A DNA stretch of 64,000 nt from Pseudomonas viridiflava (GTDB lineage Bacteria; Pseudomonadota; Gammaproteobacteria; Pseudomonadales; Pseudomonadaceae): assembly GCA_900596015.1 (NCBI GenBank), contig UVIF01000002.1:496001-560000 (forward strand), written 5' to 3'. Shown here piece after piece: positions 42,947 through 56,284 of the stretch. The notes beneath the pieces were generated by a model. The model did no database searches. It had not been told where the DNA came from and saw only the letters and a list, made by a program, of their open reading frames with translations. Positions within the stretch are counted from its first letter, which is position 1, and every line of letters starts with the position of its first letter. Both the position numbers and the translations under genes were made by a program.

Positions 42947-43033
42947 GCCTTCGCGGGCAGAGGGCTCAGCCGCCCGCCCCGCTCCCACAGTGTACGCAGC
43001 TTTCTGTGGGAGCGGGCTCTGCCCGCGAAGGGC
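42947..43033. repeat. REP doublet 4 (hybrid: long left arm, short right arm)
   Basis: The left arm (42947-42989) is the long form seen in doublet 2, with GGGCTCAGCCGCCCGCC in its middle. The right arm (43005-43033) is the short form of doublets 1 and 3. The two arms pair at both ends, with the extra left-arm sequence looped out. It lies between accA (upstream) and tilS. Confidence 0.85.
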
Positions 43034-43051
43034 GCGCCGCGATCTCAGCCC

Positions 43052-43999
43052 TTACAACCCGTAGCTCATCAACCGGTCATAGCGGCGGCCGAGCAAGGTC
43101 TCGGTGTCGAAACCCTTGAGCATGTCCAGCTGGCTGGTCAACTCGGCGCGAATCAGGGCCGAGGCAGCGGCCGGATCGCGATGGGCGCCACCCAGAGGCT
43201 CATCGATCACCTTGTCGACGATGCCCAGGTGATTCAAGCGTTCAGCGGTGATGCCCATGGCTTCTGCGGCGTCAGGCGCCTTTTCGGCCGTCTTCCACAG
43301 AATCGACGCGCAACCTTCGGGCGAAATCACCGCGTAGGTCGAATACTGCAGCATGTTCAATTGATCGCAGACGCCGATGGCCAGCGCACCACCGGATCCC
43401 CCTTCGCCAATGACCGTGGCGATGATCGGCGTCTTCAGCCGCGCCATGACCCGCAGGTTCCAGGCAATCGCTTCGCTCTGGTTGCGCTCTTCGGCATCGA
43501 TACCCGGATAGGCGCCCGGCGTGTCGATGAAGGTGAGGATCGGCATCTTGAAGCGCTCGGCCATTTCCATCAGGCGGCAGGCCTTGCGATAGCCTTCAGG
43601 GCGCGGCATGCCAAAGTTGCGGCGAACCTTCTCGCGCACTTCACGGCCTTTCTGGTGGCCGATGATCATCACCGGCTGATCGTCGAGGCGTGCGACACCA
43701 CCGACGATGGCGGCGTCGTCGGAGAAATGCCGATCACCGTGCAGTTCATCGAACTCGGTAAAGATGTGCTGGATGTAGTCCAGGGTGTACGGGCGGCGCG
43801 GGTGACGCGCCAGCCGAGCAATCTGCCAGCTGGTCAGGTTGCCAAAGATGCTTTCGGTCAGCGTGCGGCTTTTGTCTTGCAGGCGAGAGATCTCGTCGCC
43901 GATGTTCAACGAATTGTCGTTGCCTACCAGGCGCAGCTCTTCGATCTTGGCTTGCAGGTCAGCGATCGGCTGTTCGAAATCAAGAAAATTCGGGTTCAT
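43052..43999 (-). CDS. accA: Acetyl-CoA carboxylase carboxyltransferase alpha subunit
   Basis: A 315-aa subunit that, with AccD, transfers the carboxyl group from biotin to acetyl-CoA to make malonyl-CoA. The start at 43999 ([22 protein letters not shown]) matches the family. Core motifs are [37 protein letters not shown] and [11 protein letters not shown]. It follows dnaE, as in E. coli. Confidence 0.98.
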   Translation of the reverse strand: MNPNFLDFEQPIADLQAKIEELRLVGNDNSLNIGDEISRLQDKSRTLTESIFGNLTSWQIARLARHPRRPYTLDYIQHIFTEFDELHGDRHFSDDAAIVGGVARLDDQPVMIIGHQKGREVREKVRRNFGMPRPEGYRKACRLMEMAERFKMPILTFIDTPGAYPGIDAEERNQSEAIAWNLRVMARLKTPIIATVIGEGGSGGALAIGVCDQLNMLQYSTYAVISPEGCASILWKTAEKAPDAAEAMGITAERLNHLGIVDKVIDEPLGGAHRDPAAASALIRAELTSQLDMLKGFDTETLLGRRYDRLMSYGL

Positions 44000-44126
44000 A
44001 GGCATCCGTCTTGGGTCGACGGCCAAGCGGCCGGCCGGTTGATCCGTTTGGCGCCATACCTTAAAGGAAACGGCGCGTTCAGGTCGAGTTTATTAATTGT
44101 GGTCGAACCCGCCCCGCAGGGCCAGT

Positions 44127-47648
<3,522 letters not shown>

Positions 47649-47676
47649 GTTGATCCTATGGGTTGCGGTAGAACGA

Positions 47677-47702
47677 CAAGGCCCGGATTGTACCGGGCCT
47701 TG
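47677..47702 (-). other. Perfect hairpin between rnhB and dnaE
   Basis: A 10-bp perfect stem CAAGGCCCGG/CCGGGCCTTG closes a 6-nt loop. On the minus strand TCGTTCTACC follows, so there is no proper T-run. It may be a weak terminator or an RNA-stability element in the dnaE leader. Confidence 0.6.
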
Positions 47703-47719
47703 ATCAAAACATCAGCCTG

Positions 47720-48379
47720 CTAGACCCAGGCGGGCGCTTGATCGCTGCTTTCACGCGCCTGCCATGCAGCGCGGACCGGTGCGAACGAACGCCGGTGAAT
47801 GGGCGTCGGCCCCAGTCGGGCCAAGGCTTCCAGGTGCACCGGCGTGGGGTAGCCCTTGTGCCCGCCCATGCCGTAGCCAGGGTAGATCAATTCGAAAGCG
47901 GACATTTCCCGATCGCGACTGACCTTGGCCAGGATCGAAGCGGCGGCAATCGCCGGGACCTTGGCATCGCCCTGGATCACCGGGGCGCTGGGCACGTCCA
48001 GTTGCGGGCAGCGATTGCCGTCGATCAATGCAAGCCTTGGCGTGATGCTCAAACCCTGTACCGCTCGCTGCATGGCCAGCATGGTTGCATGAAGAATGTT
48101 CAGGCGGTCGATCTCTTCCACTTCGGCGCGTGCAATGCACCAGGCCAGGGCTTTTTCGCAGATTTCTTCGTAAAGCGATTCACGACGCGCTTCGGTAAGC
48201 TTTTTCGAATCGTTGAGCCCGAGGATCGGCCGCCGCGGATCGAGAATCACCGCGGCGGTCACCACCGCGCCGCACAGCGGCCCGCGACCGACTTCGTCGA
48301 CACCGGCAACCAGTTCCTCGACCAGATCGAAATCCAGGCCCATCTGCAGTTGCCTGCTTGTCTGTAGAGGCTTAGCCAT
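47720..48379 (-). CDS. rnhB: Ribonuclease HII
   Basis: A 219-aa type-2 RNase H that removes ribonucleotides and RNA from RNA-DNA hybrids. The catalytic carboxylates are in [14 protein letters not shown] and ALIDGNRC, followed by [14 protein letters not shown] and [17 protein letters not shown]. The start at 48379 has AGGAA upstream and overlaps the lpxB stop by 8 bp. A shorter start at MGLDF (48343) corresponds to what some homologues use. Confidence 0.95.
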   Translation of the reverse strand: MAKPLQTSRQLQMGLDFDLVEELVAGVDEVGRGPLCGAVVTAAVILDPRRPILGLNDSKKLTEARRESLYEEICEKALAWCIARAEVEEIDRLNILHATMLAMQRAVQGLSITPRLALIDGNRCPQLDVPSAPVIQGDAKVPAIAAASILAKVSRDREMSAFELIYPGYGMGGHKGYPTPVHLEALARLGPTPIHRRSFAPVRAAWQARESSDQAPAWV

Positions 48380-49517
48380 CGTTCCTGCCTATCAGTTGCA
48401 ACACGGCCTCGGCTGCCTGGTTGGAGGCATCGCGGCGCAGGGTGCGGTGAATCGCATCGAAGCTGCTGGTCTGTTCTTCGCCGCTCGCCAGCAGGGGCAG
48501 CAGCCGGTCGACCAGGGCCTGGGGCGTGGCGTCATCCTGCAGCAGCTCGGGAACCAGCATGCGCTGGGCCAGCAGGTTGGGCAAGGACACGTAGGGGCTC
48601 TTGACCATGCGTTTGAGAATCCAGTACGTCAATGGCGCGAGCCGGTAGGCGACCACCATCGGGCGCTTGTACAACAGGGCTTCAAGGGTGGCCGTGCCGG
48701 AGGCGATCAGTACCGCATCACAGGCTGCCAGCGCGGTGTGCGAGTCGCCGTCGAGCAAGGTCACCGGCAGTGTGCGCCCCACGAGCATCTGCTCCAGCTG
48801 CGCGCGGCGCTGCGGGTTGGCGCAGGGGATCACGAAGCGCGTGTGCGGTTGCGACTGCAACAGCAACTGGGCGCTGTCGAGGAACAACTCGCCCAGGCGA
48901 CCGACTTCGCCGCCGCGGCTGCCCGGCATCAGCGCCACGACCGGAAAATCACCACTCAGACCCAGCTGTGCGCGGGCCTGGCCACGGTCGGCCTGCAACG
49001 CGATGGTATCGGCCAAGGGATGGCCGACGAAACGCACCGGTACGCCCTGCTCTTCGTAGAACCTGGCTTCGAAGGGCAGCAGCGTGAGCATCAGGTCGCA
49101 GCCCTGGCGAATCTTCAGGACGCGCTTCTGCCGCCACGCCCACACCGAAGGGCTTACGTAGTGCACGGTCTTGATCCCGGCCTGACGCAGCTTGAGCTCG
49201 ATGTTGAGCGTGAAGTCGGGAGCGTCGATGCCAATGAACACGTCCGGCTTGCACGCGATCAGCTCGGCAATCAGCTGCTTGCGCCGTGCCAGCAGTTCGC
49301 GCAGACGACCCAGCACCTCGACCAGGCCCATGACCGACAGGCGCTCCATGGGGAAGCGGCTGACCAGCCCTTCGGCTTCCATCAGAGGACCACCGACGCC
49401 GATGAACCGAATGTGCGGATGGCGTGCCTTGAGCGCACGCATCAGACCCGAACCGAGGATATCGCCGCTGGCTTCGCCTGCCACCAATGCCACGGTCAGC
49501 GCTACGGGGTGTGACAT
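48372..49517 (-). CDS. lpxB: Lipid-A-disaccharide synthase LpxB
   Basis: A 381-aa family-19 glycosyltransferase that joins 2,3-diacyl-glucosamine-1-P (lipid X) to its UDP-form, giving the disaccharide core of lipid [15 protein letters not shown] at the N-terminus, [21 protein letters not shown] and [13 protein letters not shown] are conserved. The ATG overlaps the lpxA stop by one base (TGATG). Confidence 0.97.
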   Translation of the reverse strand: MSHPVALTVALVAGEASGDILGSGLMRALKARHPHIRFIGVGGPLMEAEGLVSRFPMERLSVMGLVEVLGRLRELLARRKQLIAELIACKPDVFIGIDAPDFTLNIELKLRQAGIKTVHYVSPSVWAWRQKRVLKIRQGCDLMLTLLPFEARFYEEQGVPVRFVGHPLADTIALQADRGQARAQLGLSGDFPVVALMPGSRGGEVGRLGELFLDSAQLLLQSQPHTRFVIPCANPQRRAQLEQMLVGRTLPVTLLDGDSHTALAACDAVLIASGTATLEALLYKRPMVVAYRLAPLTYWILKRMVKSPYVSLPNLLAQRMLVPELLQDDATPQALVDRLLPLLASGEEQTSSFDAIHRTLRRDASNQAAEAVLQLIGRNDG

Positions 49518-50293
49518 CAGCGGGTAATGCCGCGGGTCGAAGACTGGATCGACTTGAGGAACACGTCGACTTCAGGGTGCAGACGCGCGGGCTCGGCCAG
49601 ATCGAGCAATGCCTGCTCGACGGTCAAGCCTCGGCGATAGACCGTCTTGTAGGCACGGCGCAGGGCGTGGATGGCGTCGTCGCTGAAGCCGCGGCGGCGC
49701 ATGCCTTCGAAATTCATGCTGCGGGCTTCGGCCGGGTTGCCGAACACCGTGACATAGGCCGGCACGTCCTTGCCGATGGCCGTGCCCATGCCCGAAAAGC
49801 TGTGGGCACCGATGTGGCAATACTGGTGCACCAGAGTAAAGCCGGAAAGGATCGCCCAGTCGTGCACGTGCACATGGCCGGCCAGTGCCGTGTTATTGAC
49901 CAGGATGCAGTGGTTGCCGATCACGCTGTCGTGCCCGATGTGGGCGTACGCCATGATCAGGTTGTGATCGCCCAGCGTGGTTTCGGCGCGGTCCTGCACG
50001 GTGCCACGGTGAATGGTCACACCTTCACGGATGACGTTGTGGTCACCGATGACCAGGCGGGTTTCTTCGCCCTTGTACTTGAGGTCCGGCGTGTCTTCCC
50101 CGATCGAGGAAAACTGGTAGATGCGGTTGTGCCTGCCGATGCGGGTCGGCCCCTTGAGGATGACATGGGGACCGATCACGGTGCCCTCGCCGATTTCCAC
50201 GCCCGCACCAACGATCGACCAAGGGCCGACTTCGACGCCATCTGCCAGAACGGCGGACGGGTCGATGATGGCGCGAGGGTCAATCAAACTCAT
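49517..50293 (-). CDS. lpxA: UDP-N-acetylglucosamine acyltransferase LpxA
   Basis: A 258-aa left-handed beta-helix enzyme for the first step of lipid A synthesis. Hexapeptide repeats run over about residues 1-185 (for example [20 protein letters not shown]). The catalytic His lies in the middle coils ([16 protein letters not shown]), followed by a helical C-terminus ([23 protein letters not shown]). The ATG overlaps the fabZ stop by 4 bp (ATGA). Confidence 0.97.
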   Translation of the reverse strand: MSLIDPRAIIDPSAVLADGVEVGPWSIVGAGVEIGEGTVIGPHVILKGPTRIGRHNRIYQFSSIGEDTPDLKYKGEETRLVIGDHNVIREGVTIHRGTVQDRAETTLGDHNLIMAYAHIGHDSVIGNHCILVNNTALAGHVHVHDWAILSGFTLVHQYCHIGAHSFSGMGTAIGKDVPAYVTVFGNPAEARSMNFEGMRRRGFSDDAIHALRRAYKTVYRRGLTVEQALLDLAEPARLHPEVDVFLKSIQSSTRGITR

Positions 50294-50730
50294 AGCTTGC
50301 GTTCCGCACAGATGATCTCGGCCGAGCAGACCGGCTTGCCGTCTACCGAAGCCTTGCAGTCGAACTTCCAGATCTGCCGCTTGCAGCTGATGAACTTGGC
50401 TTCCAGGATCAGTTGGTCGCCGGGCAGCACGGGCTGGCGGAAACGCAGCTTGTCCGAACCCACGAAGTAGTAGAGCGTACCGTCGGCCGGTTTGACATCG
50501 AGCATCTTGAAACCAAGGATGCCGGCGGCCTGGGCCATGGCTTCGATGATCAACACGCCCGGCATGATCGGGTGCGCGGGAAAGTGACCATTGAAGAACG
50601 GCTCGTTGATGCTGACATTCTTGTAGGCGCGAATGCTCTGGCTTTCGACGTCCAGCTCCACTACGCGATCCACCAGCAGAAAGGGATAGCGGTGCGGCAG
50701 GTATTCGCGAATCTCGTTGATGTCCATCAT
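50290..50730 (-). CDS. fabZ: (3R)-hydroxyacyl-ACP dehydratase FabZ
   Basis: A 146-aa hot-dog-fold dehydratase of fatty acid elongation that competes with LpxA for hydroxyacyl-ACP. The catalytic His and Glu are in [21 protein letters not shown]. The start at 50730 ([17 protein letters not shown]) matches P. aeruginosa. The sequence before it is C-rich and shows no Shine-Dalgarno, which is unusual in this array. Two adjacent ATGs are available. Confidence 0.96.
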   Translation of the reverse strand: MMDINEIREYLPHRYPFLLVDRVVELDVESQSIRAYKNVSINEPFFNGHFPAHPIMPGVLIIEAMAQAAGILGFKMLDVKPADGTLYYFVGSDKLRFRQPVLPGDQLILEAKFISCKRQIWKFDCKASVDGKPVCSAEIICAERKL

Positions 50731-50841
50731 TTCGGGGGGAAGCCTGTAGTAAAGATAGGGAGCGCGCGGCTGACGCGCGACACTCCTATTGCAAATCAAG
50801 GGGCAGTCTAGCGGCTGGGCACACTTGATATGGAAAGGGTA

Positions 50842-51897
50842 TCAGCCATCAGATGACGCTTTACCGCCTTGGGTCACTGCCTCGACACGCTTTTCCACCT
50901 GCTTGAGGCGGCGCGCCATGTCGTCCAACTGCCGCAGTCGCGCGGCGCTCTTGCGCCATTCGGCCGCTGGCTGCATCGCCGTACCCGAGGAATAGGCACC
51001 GGGTTCGGTGATCGAATGGGTCACCATGGTCATGCCGGTGATGAATACCCCATCGCAGATCTCGATGTGCCCGACCAGGCCTACACCGCCTGCGAGCATG
51101 CAATTCTTGCCGATCTTGCTGCTTCCCGAGATGCCGACACAGGCGGCCATGGCGGTGTTGTCGCCAATCTGCACGTTGTGGGCAATCTGGATCTGGTTGT
51201 CGAGCTTCACGCCATTGCCGATCAAGGTATCGGCCAACGCGCCGCGGTCCACGGCGGTGTTCACGCCGATCTCGCAGTCGTCACCGATGCTGACCCCGCC
51301 GATCTGGGCGATCTTCTGCCAGACGCCCTTCTCGTTGGCGAAACCAAAGCCCTCGCCACCCAGCACCGCACCGGACTGTATGACCACGCGCTTGCCGATG
51401 CGCACGTCGTGATAGAGCGTCACGCGCGGCGCCAACCAGCCACCTTCACCGATCTCGCAGCGCGCACCGATGAAGCAATGCGCGCCGACGGTCACCCCGG
51501 CAGCGATCCGGGCACCGCTTTCGATCACGGCAAACGGCCCGACGCTGGCGGCGGCATCGACCTGCGCGTCGTCTGCAATGACGGCCGTCGGATGAACACC
51601 GGCGCTGGCACGAGGCTTTGGATCGAACAGGTGGGAGATGCGGGCATAGGCAAGGTAGGGATCGGGGACGATCAGTGCATCGCCTTGAAAACCTTCGGCA
51701 TCGGCCGCTTTCAACAGTACGGCGCCGGCATGGCTGTCGGGGAGGAACTTGCGATACTGAGGGTTGGCCAGAAAGCTCAGCTGAGCTGGGCCGGCCTCCT
51801 GCAAGGTGGCCAGCCCAGTGATGATCTTCTCCGGGTCGCCACTGACCGTGGCCCCCAGGAACTCGGCCAACTGGCCGAGCTTCATGGTCGCTGTCAT
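50842..51897 (-). CDS. lpxD: UDP-3-O-acylglucosamine N-acyltransferase LpxD
   Basis: A 351-aa enzyme of the third lipid A step. An N-terminal uridine-binding domain (about residues 1-100) leads to a left-handed beta-helix of hexapeptide repeats. The catalytic His lies in the [20 protein letters not shown] segment, and a C-terminal helix is present ([19 protein letters not shown]). It starts 1-2 bp after the skp stop and is followed by a 111-bp gap to fabZ. Confidence 0.97.
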   Translation of the reverse strand: MTATMKLGQLAEFLGATVSGDPEKIITGLATLQEAGPAQLSFLANPQYRKFLPDSHAGAVLLKAADAEGFQGDALIVPDPYLAYARISHLFDPKPRASAGVHPTAVIADDAQVDAAASVGPFAVIESGARIAAGVTVGAHCFIGARCEIGEGGWLAPRVTLYHDVRIGKRVVIQSGAVLGGEGFGFANEKGVWQKIAQIGGVSIGDDCEIGVNTAVDRGALADTLIGNGVKLDNQIQIAHNVQIGDNTAMAACVGISGSSKIGKNCMLAGGVGLVGHIEICDGVFITGMTMVTHSITEPGAYSSGTAMQPAAEWRKSAARLRQLDDMARRLKQVEKRVEAVTQGGKASSDG

Positions 51898-51898
51898 A

Positions 51899-52414
51899 TC
51901 AGCGCGACTGATTCATGCGCTCGATGACCTGGCGAGTGATGTCGAACTGAGGTTTGACATCAATCACCGCACCGCGCTCCAGCACCAGGTCGAAGGCACC
52001 TTTCTTGATGACTTCTTCAACGGCGCCGTCGAGCTTGGGCTTGAGCTGCTTGAGCATTTCGCGGTCGGCAACGGCCTTGGCTTCGTTCAGCTCCTTGGAC
52101 TGGAACTGGAAGTCGCGGGCTTTCTGCTTGAATTCGAGCTCCAGGCGCTCACGCTCGGGCTGGGCCATCTTGTCGCCACCGGCAACCAAGCGGTCCTGGA
52201 TGCTCTTGGCGCTGCTTTCCAGAGTCTTGAGCTTGCTCAGTTGCGGGCCGAATTTCTTCTCGGCATCGACCGCGTATTTCTTGGCAGCGTCAGACTCGAG
52301 CAGCGCCATCTGATAGTTCAGAACGGCGATTTTCATGTCGGCGAAGGCCGGAGCAGCACCCAACGAGGCGGCGAGCGTCGCTGCCAGAACAACCATTTGA
52401 GTCAACTTGCGCAC
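51899..52414 (-). CDS. skp: Periplasmic OmpH/Skp family chaperone
   Basis: A 171-aa periplasmic chaperone for outer-membrane proteins. The signal peptide spans residues 1-25 (cleavage after AFA). The mature part begins [14 protein letters not shown] and forms a long Lys/Glu-rich helical hairpin (tentacles), with a trimerisation core at both ends. The start codon is GTG with a good AGGAG. It follows bamA and precedes lpxD, the usual OM-biogenesis order. Confidence 0.94.
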   Translation of the reverse strand: MRKLTQMVVLAATLAASLGAAPAFADMKIAVLNYQMALLESDAAKKYAVDAEKKFGPQLSKLKTLESSAKSIQDRLVAGGDKMAQPERERLELEFKQKARDFQFQSKELNEAKAVADREMLKQLKPKLDGAVEEVIKKGAFDLVLERGAVIDVKPQFDITRQVIERMNQSR

Positions 52415-52458
52415 GATAAACTCCTACAAAATCCGTTGTTGTTGCCAAGGAACAGACC

Positions 52459-54831
52459 TTAGAAGGTCTGGCCCAGAGAGAATTGGAAGACTTGGGTTTC
52501 GGCATTGTCAGGCTTCTTGACCGGCATCGCCAGGCTGAAGCTCAACGGGCCCAGGGCGGTGATCCAGGTCACGCCCAAGCCTGCGGAAACGGCCATGTTG
52601 GCGATGTCGATGTCGTTGCAACGCACGGTTTCACCTGTCGACGTCTTACTGTCATTGCAGTTGGTGTCGAACACGTTACCCACGTCGACGAACAGCGAGG
52701 TACGCAGCGAGCGCTGATCCTTGACGAACGGCAGCGGGAAGAGGACTTCGGCACCACCGGTAATCTGTACGTTACCACCGAACGCCAATGGATCCTGATC
52801 TGGATCTTCGAGCGTGCCGCGCACGTCGTTACGCTTGCTCGGCGTACTGCGCGGACCCAACGTGCTGTCCTTGAAACCACGGACCGAGTTGAAGCCACCG
52901 GCATAGTAGTTCTCGTAGAACGGCAGACCGTCGGTGGAACCGTAGCCATCGCCGTAGCCCAGTTCGGTGTGGAAGCGCATGGTGTAGTTTTCGGTGATCG
53001 GCACGAACGCCTGGTTGCGATAGTCGATCTTGAAGAACGACAGGTCGCTGCCTGGGATGGTCACTTCACCGGTCAAGCTTTGCGAAGCACCGCGGGTTGG
53101 CAGTACGCCCTTGTTCAAGGTGGACGACGACCAGCCGGCCGATGCCTTGAAGTTGAGGAACTTGTCGCCTTCCTTCTCGGTGAAATCGAAGATCTCTTCG
53201 ACGGTGTAGTTACCCGTCTTGATTTCGTCCTGCTGAACGCTCAAGCCGAAGGTCAGGCGCGAGGTCTCGCTGATCGGGTAGCCGAAGTTCATGCCGGCGC
53301 CGAGGCTGTCCACGGCGTAGCTGGCCACGTCGACGTCGAGGTCGTCGTAGTCGGTGGTGCGGTAGAACGCGTTGTAGCCCAGGCTGACGCCGTCCGGCGT
53401 GTAGTACGGATCGGTGTAGCTGAAGTTGTAACGGCTCTGGTATTCGCTGCGGGTCAGGCCGATGGACACACGGTTACCGGTACCCAGGAAGTTGTTCTGG
53501 CTGATCGAACCACCGAGGATCAGGCCGGCGCTCTGGGCGAAGCCGACGCTGGCGGTGATCGAACCGGAGGCTTGCTCTTCCACGGCGTAGTTGACGTCGA
53601 CCTGGTCGTCGGTGCCCGGCACGGCCGGCGTCTCGACGTTCACTTCCTTGAAGAAGCCAAGGCGCTCGAGGCGGGTCTTGGATTGGTCGATCAGGTAGGT
53701 CGAGGCCCAGCCGCCTTCCATCTGGCGCATTTCGCGACGCAGCACTTCGTCTTCCGACTTGGTGTTGCCACGGAAGTTGATGCGGTTGACGTAGGCACGC
53801 TTGCCCGGATCGACCACGAAGGTGATATCGACCGTGTGGTCCTCGTCGTGCGGCTGAGGCACGCCGTTGACGTTGGCAAAGGTGTAGCCGTCGTTACCCA
53901 GGCGGCGGGTGATCAGCTCGGACGTGGAGGTCATGACCTTGCGCGAGAACACCTGGCCCTTCTTCACCAGCATCAGCTGCTGGACCTGATCTTCGGGGAC
54001 CTTGAGGTCGCCGCTGAGCTTGACGTCGCGAACGGTGTACTTTTCACCTTCGTTGACGTTGACGGTGATGTAGACGTGTTTCTTGTCCGGGGTGATCGAC
54101 ACCTGGGTGGACGCGATGTCCATGTTGATGTAACCGCGGTCCAGGTAGTAGGAACGCAGACGCTCCAGGTCACCGGACAGCTTTTCCCGTGCGTACTTGT
54201 CATCGTTGCGGAAGAACGACAGCCAGTTGGACGTCTTGAGTTCGAACAGGTCGGTCAGGTCTTCCTCGGGGAACACCGAGTTGCCCACCACGTTGATGTG
54301 CTGGATGGCCGCGACCGTGCCTTCGTTGATGTTGATCTTCAGGGCCACGCGGTTGCGCGGCTGGGTGACCACTTCGGTGTCGACCGACGCCGAATAGCGA
54401 CCCTGAGCCACGTACTGGCGCTGCAGTTCGTTGCGCACGCCTTCGAGGGTGGCACGCTGGAAGATCTCGCCTTCGGCCAGGCCGGACTGCTTGAGGCCCT
54501 TCATCAGGTCTTCGGTGGAGATGGCCTTGTTGCCTTCGATGTCGATACTGGCCACCGAGGGTCGTTCGACCACGGTGATCACCAGGACGTTACCGTCCCG
54601 GCCCAGCTGGATATCCTGGAAGAACCCGGTTTTAAAGAGTGCACGGGTCGATTCCACCAGGCGACCGTCGTCGGCCTGGTCACCTACGTTCAACGGCAAC
54701 GCGCCAAACACGCTGCCGGCGGAAACCCGCTGCAGCCCGTTGACACGGATATCGGAGATGGTGAAGGACGCGGCGTGAACTTCAGCGATCATCAGTACGG
54801 CAAGAACCGCAGTTAGCAGCAGACGTTTCAT
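52459..54831 (-). CDS. bamA: Outer membrane protein assembly factor BamA
   Basis: A 790-aa core of the BAM complex that folds beta-barrel proteins into the outer membrane. It has a signal peptide (residues 1-20, ending AEVHA), five POTRA domains (about 21-420) and a 16-strand barrel. The L6 lid motif VRGF is present in FNSVRGFKDS, and the C-terminal beta-signal ends in F (QFSLGQTF). The start at 54831 has AAAGGA upstream. It lies between rseP and skp. Confidence 0.98.
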   Translation of the reverse strand: MKRLLLTAVLAVLMIAEVHAASFTISDIRVNGLQRVSAGSVFGALPLNVGDQADDGRLVESTRALFKTGFFQDIQLGRDGNVLVITVVERPSVASIDIEGNKAISTEDLMKGLKQSGLAEGEIFQRATLEGVRNELQRQYVAQGRYSASVDTEVVTQPRNRVALKININEGTVAAIQHINVVGNSVFPEEDLTDLFELKTSNWLSFFRNDDKYAREKLSGDLERLRSYYLDRGYINMDIASTQVSITPDKKHVYITVNVNEGEKYTVRDVKLSGDLKVPEDQVQQLMLVKKGQVFSRKVMTSTSELITRRLGNDGYTFANVNGVPQPHDEDHTVDITFVVDPGKRAYVNRINFRGNTKSEDEVLRREMRQMEGGWASTYLIDQSKTRLERLGFFKEVNVETPAVPGTDDQVDVNYAVEEQASGSITASVGFAQSAGLILGGSISQNNFLGTGNRVSIGLTRSEYQSRYNFSYTDPYYTPDGVSLGYNAFYRTTDYDDLDVDVASYAVDSLGAGMNFGYPISETSRLTFGLSVQQDEIKTGNYTVEEIFDFTEKEGDKFLNFKASAGWSSSTLNKGVLPTRGASQSLTGEVTIPGSDLSFFKIDYRNQAFVPITENYTMRFHTELGYGDGYGSTDGLPFYENYYAGGFNSVRGFKDSTLGPRSTPSKRNDVRGTLEDPDQDPLAFGGNVQITGGAEVLFPLPFVKDQRSLRTSLFVDVGNVFDTNCNDSKTSTGETVRCNDIDIANMAVSAGLGVTWITALGPLSFSLAMPVKKPDNAETQVFQFSLGQTF

Positions 54832-54904
54832 GAAGTCCTTTCTTATTCCAACTGGCAATAAACAAACTGCCGCAGAAGCGGCAGGTTCGCAAACGAGCGA
54901 AGCG

Positions 54905-56254
54905 TTACAGTCGACCCAGATCGTTTATCAGGGCAAGCAGCATGACCCCAACCACCAGACTGATGCCGATCTGGATTCCCCAACCCTGTACCCGATCGGA
55001 GACTGGGCGACCACGCACCCACTCGATCAGGTAGAACAACAGATGCCCCCCATCCAGTACTGGAATGGGCAGCAAATTGAGAACTCCGAGGCTTATGCTC
55101 AGGTAGGCGAGGAAATTCAGGAAATCCCCAAAACCCGACTGGGCCGAAGCGCCCGCCACTTTAGCAATGGTTATCGGTCCACTCAAGTTTTTTACCGAGA
55201 GCTCGCCGAACAGCATTTTCTTCAGGGAATCAAGGGTCAGCACGCTCATGGTCCAGGTACGCCTGGCGCCCTCGACAACGGCATCGAGCGGTCCGTAGCT
55301 GACTTCGCGCAGCATCTGCGGTGGCCACTCGACCGGTTTCACCCCGGCGCCGAGGTACCCGGCGGCCTTGCCTTCACCTTTGGAAACCAGGTTGACCGGG
55401 ACATCCAGTGGAGCGTTGTCGCGCTCCACGCGCAGCACGATTCGACTGTCCGGACGTTCGCGGACCAGGTCCACGACCTGCTGCCAATCGCCCAGGGGCT
55501 GGCCGTCCAGCGCCAGCAGACGGTCCCCGGTACGCAAACCGGCGGCCTGAGCCGGACCGTTGGGATCAAGCTCGGCGAGTATCGGCGCCAGCGCCGGACG
55601 CCATGGCCGAATACCCAGCGAGCGGATCGGGTCGGGTTCGTCGGAACCTTGCAACCACTGGTTCAGGGCCAGCGAGCGAGTGGCTTCATTGCTGGAGCCG
55701 GGTTCGCGCACGGTCAACTGCAAGGCACCGGTTTCGCCCAGGCGCCGTACCATTTGCAGGTTCACCGCAGCCCAACCGGCGGTGCTTTCGCCATCCACCG
55801 CAACGATTTCCTCACCTGCCATCAGACCGGCGGTTGCCGCAATGCTGCCCGGCTCGACCGAACCGACCACTGGCTTGAGCTGCTGGGTGCCCAGCATCGC
55901 CAGCAGCCAGAAGAACACCAGGGCCAGCAGAAAGTTGGCCGCAGGCCCGGCGGCGACGATGGCGATGCGCTGACGCACACTCTTGCGATTGAACGACTGC
56001 TCGACCTGATCGGCCGGCACGTCGCCCTCGCGCTCGTCGAGCATCTTGACGTAGCCACCCAGCGGAATCGCCGCCACCACGAACTCCGTGCCCTGACGGT
56101 CATGCCAGCGCAACAGGGGCGTGCCGAAGCCCACGGAAAAACGCAGCACCTTGACGCCACAACGCCGTGCGACCCAGAAATGGCCGAACTCGTGAAAGGT
56201 AACCAGCACACCCAATGCCACCAGGGTGCCGATAATCATGTAGAGCGCACTCAT
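54905..56254 (-). CDS. rseP: Site-2 intramembrane metalloprotease RseP
   Basis: A 449-aa inner-membrane zinc protease that cleaves the anti-sigma factor (MucA/RseA type) after the site-1 cut and also removes signal-peptide remnants. The zinc site is HEFGH in the first membrane segment, with the third ligand Asp in PIPVLDGGHLLFY. Two PDZ domains lie between (about residues 125-290). In pseudomonads it controls AlgU activity. The dxr-rseP-bamA-skp order is conserved. Confidence 0.97.
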   Translation of the reverse strand: MSALYMIIGTLVALGVLVTFHEFGHFWVARRCGVKVLRFSVGFGTPLLRWHDRQGTEFVVAAIPLGGYVKMLDEREGDVPADQVEQSFNRKSVRQRIAIVAAGPAANFLLALVFFWLLAMLGTQQLKPVVGSVEPGSIAATAGLMAGEEIVAVDGESTAGWAAVNLQMVRRLGETGALQLTVREPGSSNEATRSLALNQWLQGSDEPDPIRSLGIRPWRPALAPILAELDPNGPAQAAGLRTGDRLLALDGQPLGDWQQVVDLVRERPDSRIVLRVERDNAPLDVPVNLVSKGEGKAAGYLGAGVKPVEWPPQMLREVSYGPLDAVVEGARRTWTMSVLTLDSLKKMLFGELSVKNLSGPITIAKVAGASAQSGFGDFLNFLAYLSISLGVLNLLPIPVLDGGHLLFYLIEWVRGRPVSDRVQGWGIQIGISLVVGVMLLALINDLGRL

Positions 56255-56284
56255 AACTCTCTCCGAACTACGGCCATGCAGGGG

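Noticed and set aside
52483..54816. 777-codon plus-strand frame antisense to bamA
   Set aside because: Shadow frame over a certain gene.
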